A stretch of DNA of 34,594 nt from Chromatiales bacterium (GTDB lineage: Bacteria > Pseudomonadota > Gammaproteobacteria > Xanthomonadales > SZUA-36): assembly GCA_024640025.1 (NCBI GenBank), contig JAHEFT010000019.1:1-34594 (forward strand), read 5' to 3'. A program made the position numbers and the translations under genes. The notes beneath the pieces were generated by a model that was given only the letters and a program-made list of their open reading frames with translations, had not been told where the DNA came from and ran no database searches. Positions 31,907-34,594 of this stretch are shown one piece after another. Each line of letters begins with the position of its first letter. Within the stretch, counting starts at the first letter, position 1.

Positions 31907-32305
31907 TCAGACAGTATCTTCAGGGTTTTCCGGTTCGTCATTTTTCATGGCGTCCCTGACGGCAGCGCGCGTTTCAGATGCGGTCCGTCCTTTCCGGTAC
32001 TGATCGAGCACTACAGATTCCACCTGGTTGAGAATGGTGTCAATCGATCCGGCCGGATGTGACATATCCAATGGCGCTTGCTGTCCGAACAGGTTGATCC
32101 AGCGTTCGCTGCGCCTGCCCAGCTTTATCACCCGGCGAAATTTCTCGTCACAATTCTTGCCGCCTTCAACCAGGCCGACCAGGGCTGCAACCAGTGAAAG
32201 GGGAATCAGGATGGCGTCGCGGAAGCCGTCTGCCAACAGCTTCAGCTGGAGAATGATGGCTTCCCGCATCAGTCTGGCCCGGGGACTTTGATTTGTGTCG
32301 TTCAT
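31907..32305 (-). CDS. Conserved protein of unknown function
   Basis: A 132-residue protein that I cannot assign to a named family. It has one hydrophobic stretch (about residues 30-48, GFRDAILIPLSLVAALVGLV), a basic middle (KFRRVIKLGRRSERWINLFG) and an acidic C terminus. The pattern suggests a single-pass or peripheral membrane protein with a soluble C-terminal domain. It is transcribed alone, convergent with the CBS gene and divergent from glyoxalase I, so its promoter must lie in the 50 bases after 32305. Confidence 0.7.
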   Translation of the reverse strand: MNDTNQSPRARLMREAIILQLKLLADGFRDAILIPLSLVAALVGLVEGGKNCDEKFRRVIKLGRRSERWINLFGQQAPLDMSHPAGSIDTILNQVESVVLDQYRKGRTASETRAAVRDAMKNDEPENPEDTV

Positions 32306-32317
32306 GGCGAGGATAAT
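32288..32317 (+). promoter_or_regulatory. Candidate promoter for glyoxalase I
   Basis: TTGATT (32288-32293) and GATAAT (32312-32317) are 18 bases apart on the plus strand. The predicted start near 32324 gives a 32-base leader with GGGAG at the right place. The -35 overlaps the first codons of the divergent gene. Confidence 0.35.
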
Positions 32318-32355
32318 GTTAGGGTTTGTTCCATCGTAACCCCGGGAGACAATCG

Positions 32356-32775
32356 ATGAAATACTTGCACACCATGGTCAGGGTCACTGACCTGGCTGCA
32401 TCACTGGATTTTTACTGTGACAAGCTGGGCCTGGTTGAAGTAAAGCGCACGGATGTTCCGCAAGGCCGCTTCACACTCGTTTACCTTGCGGCCCCAGGTG
32501 ACGAAGATGCCCAGGTCGAGTTGACACACAACTGGGATCCCGAGGAATACGGCGGCGGCCGGAACTTCGGCCACCTGGCGTACGCGGTGGAAAATATTTA
32601 TGAAATCTGTCAGCACCTGGCGGACGCAGGCGTGACGATCAACCGGCCTCCACGCGATGGTCACATGGCTTTCGTGCGCTCACCGGATGGTATCTCCATC
32701 GAGTTGCTGCAAAAAGGGCGCGCGCTGCCACCCCGGGAACCGTGGGCTTCGATGGGAAACACAGGGACCTGGTGA
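32356..32775 (+). CDS. gloA: Lactoylglutathione lyase (glyoxalase I)
   Basis: A 139-residue VOC-fold enzyme converting the methylglyoxal-glutathione hemithioacetal to lactoylglutathione. The four metal ligands are present: His5 (LHTMVRV), Glu55 (VELTHNW), His73 (GHLAYAV) and Glu116 (ISIELLQ). They match the E. coli enzyme's His5, Glu56, His74 and Glu122 allowing a small loop difference, so the short Ni/Co-dependent type is likely. GGGAG lies seven bases before the ATG. Its glutathione need fits the presence of gshB in the same window. Confidence 0.92.
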   Translation: MKYLHTMVRVTDLAASLDFYCDKLGLVEVKRTDVPQGRFTLVYLAAPGDEDAQVELTHNWDPEEYGGGRNFGHLAYAVENIYEICQHLADAGVTINRPPRDGHMAFVRSPDGISIELLQKGRALPPREPWASMGNTGTW

Positions 32776-32792
32776 AAACCGGAGGACTTTAA

Positions 32793-33068
32793 ATGGACGC
32801 TGACACTCAAATGCTCGAAGAGCTGAGGCATATCCGTGAAATTCAGGAAAAACTGCTTTCGGGACAGCAGGAAGCGCTCAAACTTCAGCGCGAACAGTTT
32901 CAGATTGCAAGAACCCAGTTTGACAGGGCTGAAAAGATAAATGACCGGGCTGAAAAGATTCAGGACATGAGCGCAAAGATGGTGGCATCGGCGCGCAAGG
33001 CATTGATCTTTATTTTGCCGGTATTGTTTTTTCTGTTGATTTATCTTTCCTGGATTCTATTCAGATAG
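32793..33068 (+). CDS. Tail-anchored coiled-coil small protein
   Basis: A 91-residue protein with a charged helical region (residues 1-65, a predicted coiled coil with the repeat DRAEKIN/DRAEKIQ) and a single C-terminal hydrophobic helix (IFILPVLFFLLIYLSWILF) ending in a final arginine. This is the layout of a tail-anchored membrane protein with its coil in the cytoplasm. I do not recognise the family. GGAGG lies seven bases before the ATG, 17 bases after the glyoxalase stop, so it is co-transcribed with gloA. Confidence 0.75.
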   Translation: MDADTQMLEELRHIREIQEKLLSGQQEALKLQREQFQIARTQFDRAEKINDRAEKIQDMSAKMVASARKALIFILPVLFFLLIYLSWILFR

Positions 33069-33072
33069 GACT

Positions 33073-33099
33073 GGGATCGCTCATAAGTCCGGCTCCTGC
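33073..33099 (-). repeat. Degraded REP-like repeat, copy 3
   Basis: On the minus strand the block GCAGGAGCCGGACTTATGAG (continuing CGATCCC) resembles the units at 85-106 and 2096-2117, but with mismatches in the palindrome. It lies between two convergent genes, a usual place for REP-type elements, and may help end both transcripts. Confidence 0.4.
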
Positions 33100-33101
33100 T
33101 T

Positions 33102-34594
33102 TCACAGGATATAGATGGTTGCCAGCAGGCCGGCCACGGTCATGGTGATCGTGTAGGGCAGGGCCAGTATGACCATTCTTCCATAGCTGAGCCGTATCAG
33201 GGGCGCCAGCGCAGAGGTCAGCAGGAACAGGAAGGCCGCCTGTCCGTTAGGCGTTGCAACTGAAGGTATGTTCGTTCCCGTGTTGATGGCGACGGCCAGC
33301 TCGTTGAAGTGTTCCCGGGTAATATCACCGGCTTGCAGCGCCGCATTGACTTCGTTGATGTAGACGGTGGCCACGAAAACGTTGTCGGAAATCGCGGACA
33401 ATACGCCGTTGGCCATAAAGAACACCGGCACCTGTGCGTGCTGTTCCAGCGAGAAAACGTATTCGATGACCGGCAAGAACAGGTGCTGATCATGGATAAC
33501 ACCGACGATGGCGAAGAAAACCACCAATAAAGCCGTGAACGGCAGAGCCTCGGCAAAAGCATGTCCCAGCTGGTGTTCTTGAATGATGCCGGTGAATGCG
33601 GTGGACAGCACGATGACAGTCAGTCCGATCAAGCCTACTTCCGCCCAGTGAAAAGCCAGGGCGACGACCAGGAACACCACCACCAGGGCCTGCACGATTA
33701 ATGCGGCCACCTGTCTCTGTGTCCTTTTTTCGTCTTCGCGGCGATCATATTCCTCGAGAATCCGCCGGGCTGCGAGCGGCAGCTGGGCCCCGTAGCCGAG
33801 AATATTGAATTTTTCAACGGCAATACAGGTCAGCAAGCCAACGACTAAAACCGGAATACTGACCGGCGCGACCCGGATGAAAAACTCGGCAAACTGCCAG
33901 CCCGCGACCTCGCCGATCAGCAGGTTCTGGGGTTCACCCACCAGGGTGCAAACGCCGCCAAGGGCGGTGCCGACCGCACCATGCATCATCAGGTTGCGCA
34001 GAAATGCCCGGTAGTTCTCGAGATCAGTGCCGGTTTCAGCTCCGATCCCGGTGTCGTCCGCATGGTCATGGTCCTCGTCAAATCCTTTTCCGGATGTCAC
34101 TTTGTGATAAACGCTGTACAGCCCCGCGGCCACCGTGATGATGACGGCGGTAACGGTCAATGCGTCCAGAAAGGCCGACAGAAAGGCAGCGACGAAGCAG
34201 AAAAGCAAAGACAGAAGTATTTTCGAACGCACCTTGATCAGGAGTTTCGTAAAGATGTAAAGCAACAGGTCCTTGAGGAAGAAGATGCCGGCCACCATGA
34301 AAATCAGCAGCAGGATAACCGCGAAATTTGCTTCTGTTTCGTGATAAACCGTGACGGGCGAGGTCATACCCAACAAGACTGCCTCGAGCGCCAAAAGCCC
34401 GCCCGGCTGCAGGGGATAACACTTCAGGGCCATGGCCAGGCAAAAAATGAATTCCACGACCAGCAGCCAGCCGGCGACCATGTTTCCCATGGTCAGCATC
34501 ACGACGGGATTGATCAACAGGAAAAAAACGATGGTGAGTTTGTACCAGTTCGCAGCGTTGCCGAGAAAGTTATCCAGAAAAGACCGGGCAAAAG
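33102..34594 (-). CDS. nhaB: Na+/H+ antiporter NhaB (5' end outside the window)
   Basis: An integral membrane antiporter exporting sodium for protons. The frame is open to the right edge and continues beyond, so 497 codons are visible and only the first few are missing (NhaB is about 510-515 residues). The visible start [19 protein letters not shown] aligns with the NhaB N terminus. Strong family blocks follow: [52 protein letters not shown] and [17 protein letters not shown]. Internal methionine or TTG starts near 34517 are not the true start. It is convergent with the tail-anchored gene. Confidence 0.95.
   Translation of the reverse strand, partial: FARSFLDNFLGNAANWYKLTIVFFLLINPVVMLTMGNMVAGWLLVVEFIFCLAMALKCYPLQPGGLLALEAVLLGMTSPVTVYHETEANFAVILLLIFMVAGIFFLKDLLLYIFTKLLIKVRSKILLSLLFCFVAAFLSAFLDALTVTAVIITVAAGLYSVYHKVTSGKGFDEDHDHADDTGIGAETGTDLENYRAFLRNLMMHGAVGTALGGVCTLVGEPQNLLIGEVAGWQFAEFFIRVAPVSIPVLVVGLLTCIAVEKFNILGYGAQLPLAARRILEEYDRREDEKRTQRQVAALIVQALVVVFLVVALAFHWAEVGLIGLTVIVLSTAFTGIIQEHQLGHAFAEALPFTALLVVFFAIVGVIHDQHLFLPVIEYVFSLEQHAQVPVFFMANGVLSAISDNVFVATVYINEVNAALQAGDITREHFNELAVAINTGTNIPSVATPNGQAAFLFLLTSALAPLIRLSYGRMVILALPYTITMTVAGLLATIYIL

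Noticed and set aside
1-34594. CRISPR array, tRNA/rRNA genes, insertion sequence or prophage
   Set aside because: I looked for regularly spaced repeats, cloverleaf-like segments, transposase or integrase motifs and phage genes on both strands and saw none.

Overview
The window is a compact stretch of gammaproteobacterial chromosome. Several neighbourhoods resemble the Pseudomonas-type arrangement: gshB beside pilG, a Pil-Chp chemosensory cluster ending next to rsmE, algH-ruvX-pyrB, nudE-cysQ, and erpA beside a DUF6776 gene. NhaB, a SLC13-type carrier and TspO would fit a marine or halotolerant aerobe, but that, and any finer taxonomy, is a guess. I see no tRNA, rRNA, CRISPR array, insertion sequence or prophage. 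No stretch over 300 bases lacks a gene.

Layout. (1) 103-2555, minus: rubrerythrin, a CCG-type Fe-S protein and a DUF3501 protein form an operon with REP-like repeats in its spacers. (2) 2776-5065, plus: an alpha-methylacyl-CoA racemase, a HAD phosphatase and TspO. (3) 5106-13552, minus, reading from high to low coordinates: HisN-like phosphatase, NudE, CysQ, a candidate small RNA, DUF6776, ErpA, NudC, AmpE, BtuF-like protein, DUF819 carrier, NnrU and a VOC protein. Many of these genes overlap or nearly touch. (4) 13594-14322, plus: rsmE. (5) 14319-23338, minus: PilG, PilI, PilJ, ChpA and ChpC, the twitching-motility chemosensory pathway, without pilH, pilK or chpB in the cluster. (6) 23577-25408, plus: gshB and a TonB-family gene. 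(7) 25417-28469, minus: algH, ruvX, pyrB, a hypoxanthine-DNA glycosylase and a LOG-family hydrolase. (8) 28532-31905, plus: trmB, a SLC13 carrier with RCK_C domains, a small membrane protein and a CBS-pair protein. (9) A 132-residue unknown on minus, then glyoxalase I and a tail-anchored coiled-coil protein on plus. (10) nhaB on minus, running off the right edge.

The most unusual element is in the 145-bp gap between cysQ and the DUF6776 gene. On the minus strand it has a sigma70-type promoter, then about 90 nt whose predicted 5' end pairs with a downstream arm, an A-rich loop resembling Hfq distal-face (ARN) sites, and a strong UUCG-loop terminator ending five bases before the next start codon. 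I read this as an unannotated small RNA, or possibly an attenuator leader. Nothing else looks like a wholly new system. The other points of interest are unusual gene sets and neighbour pairings.
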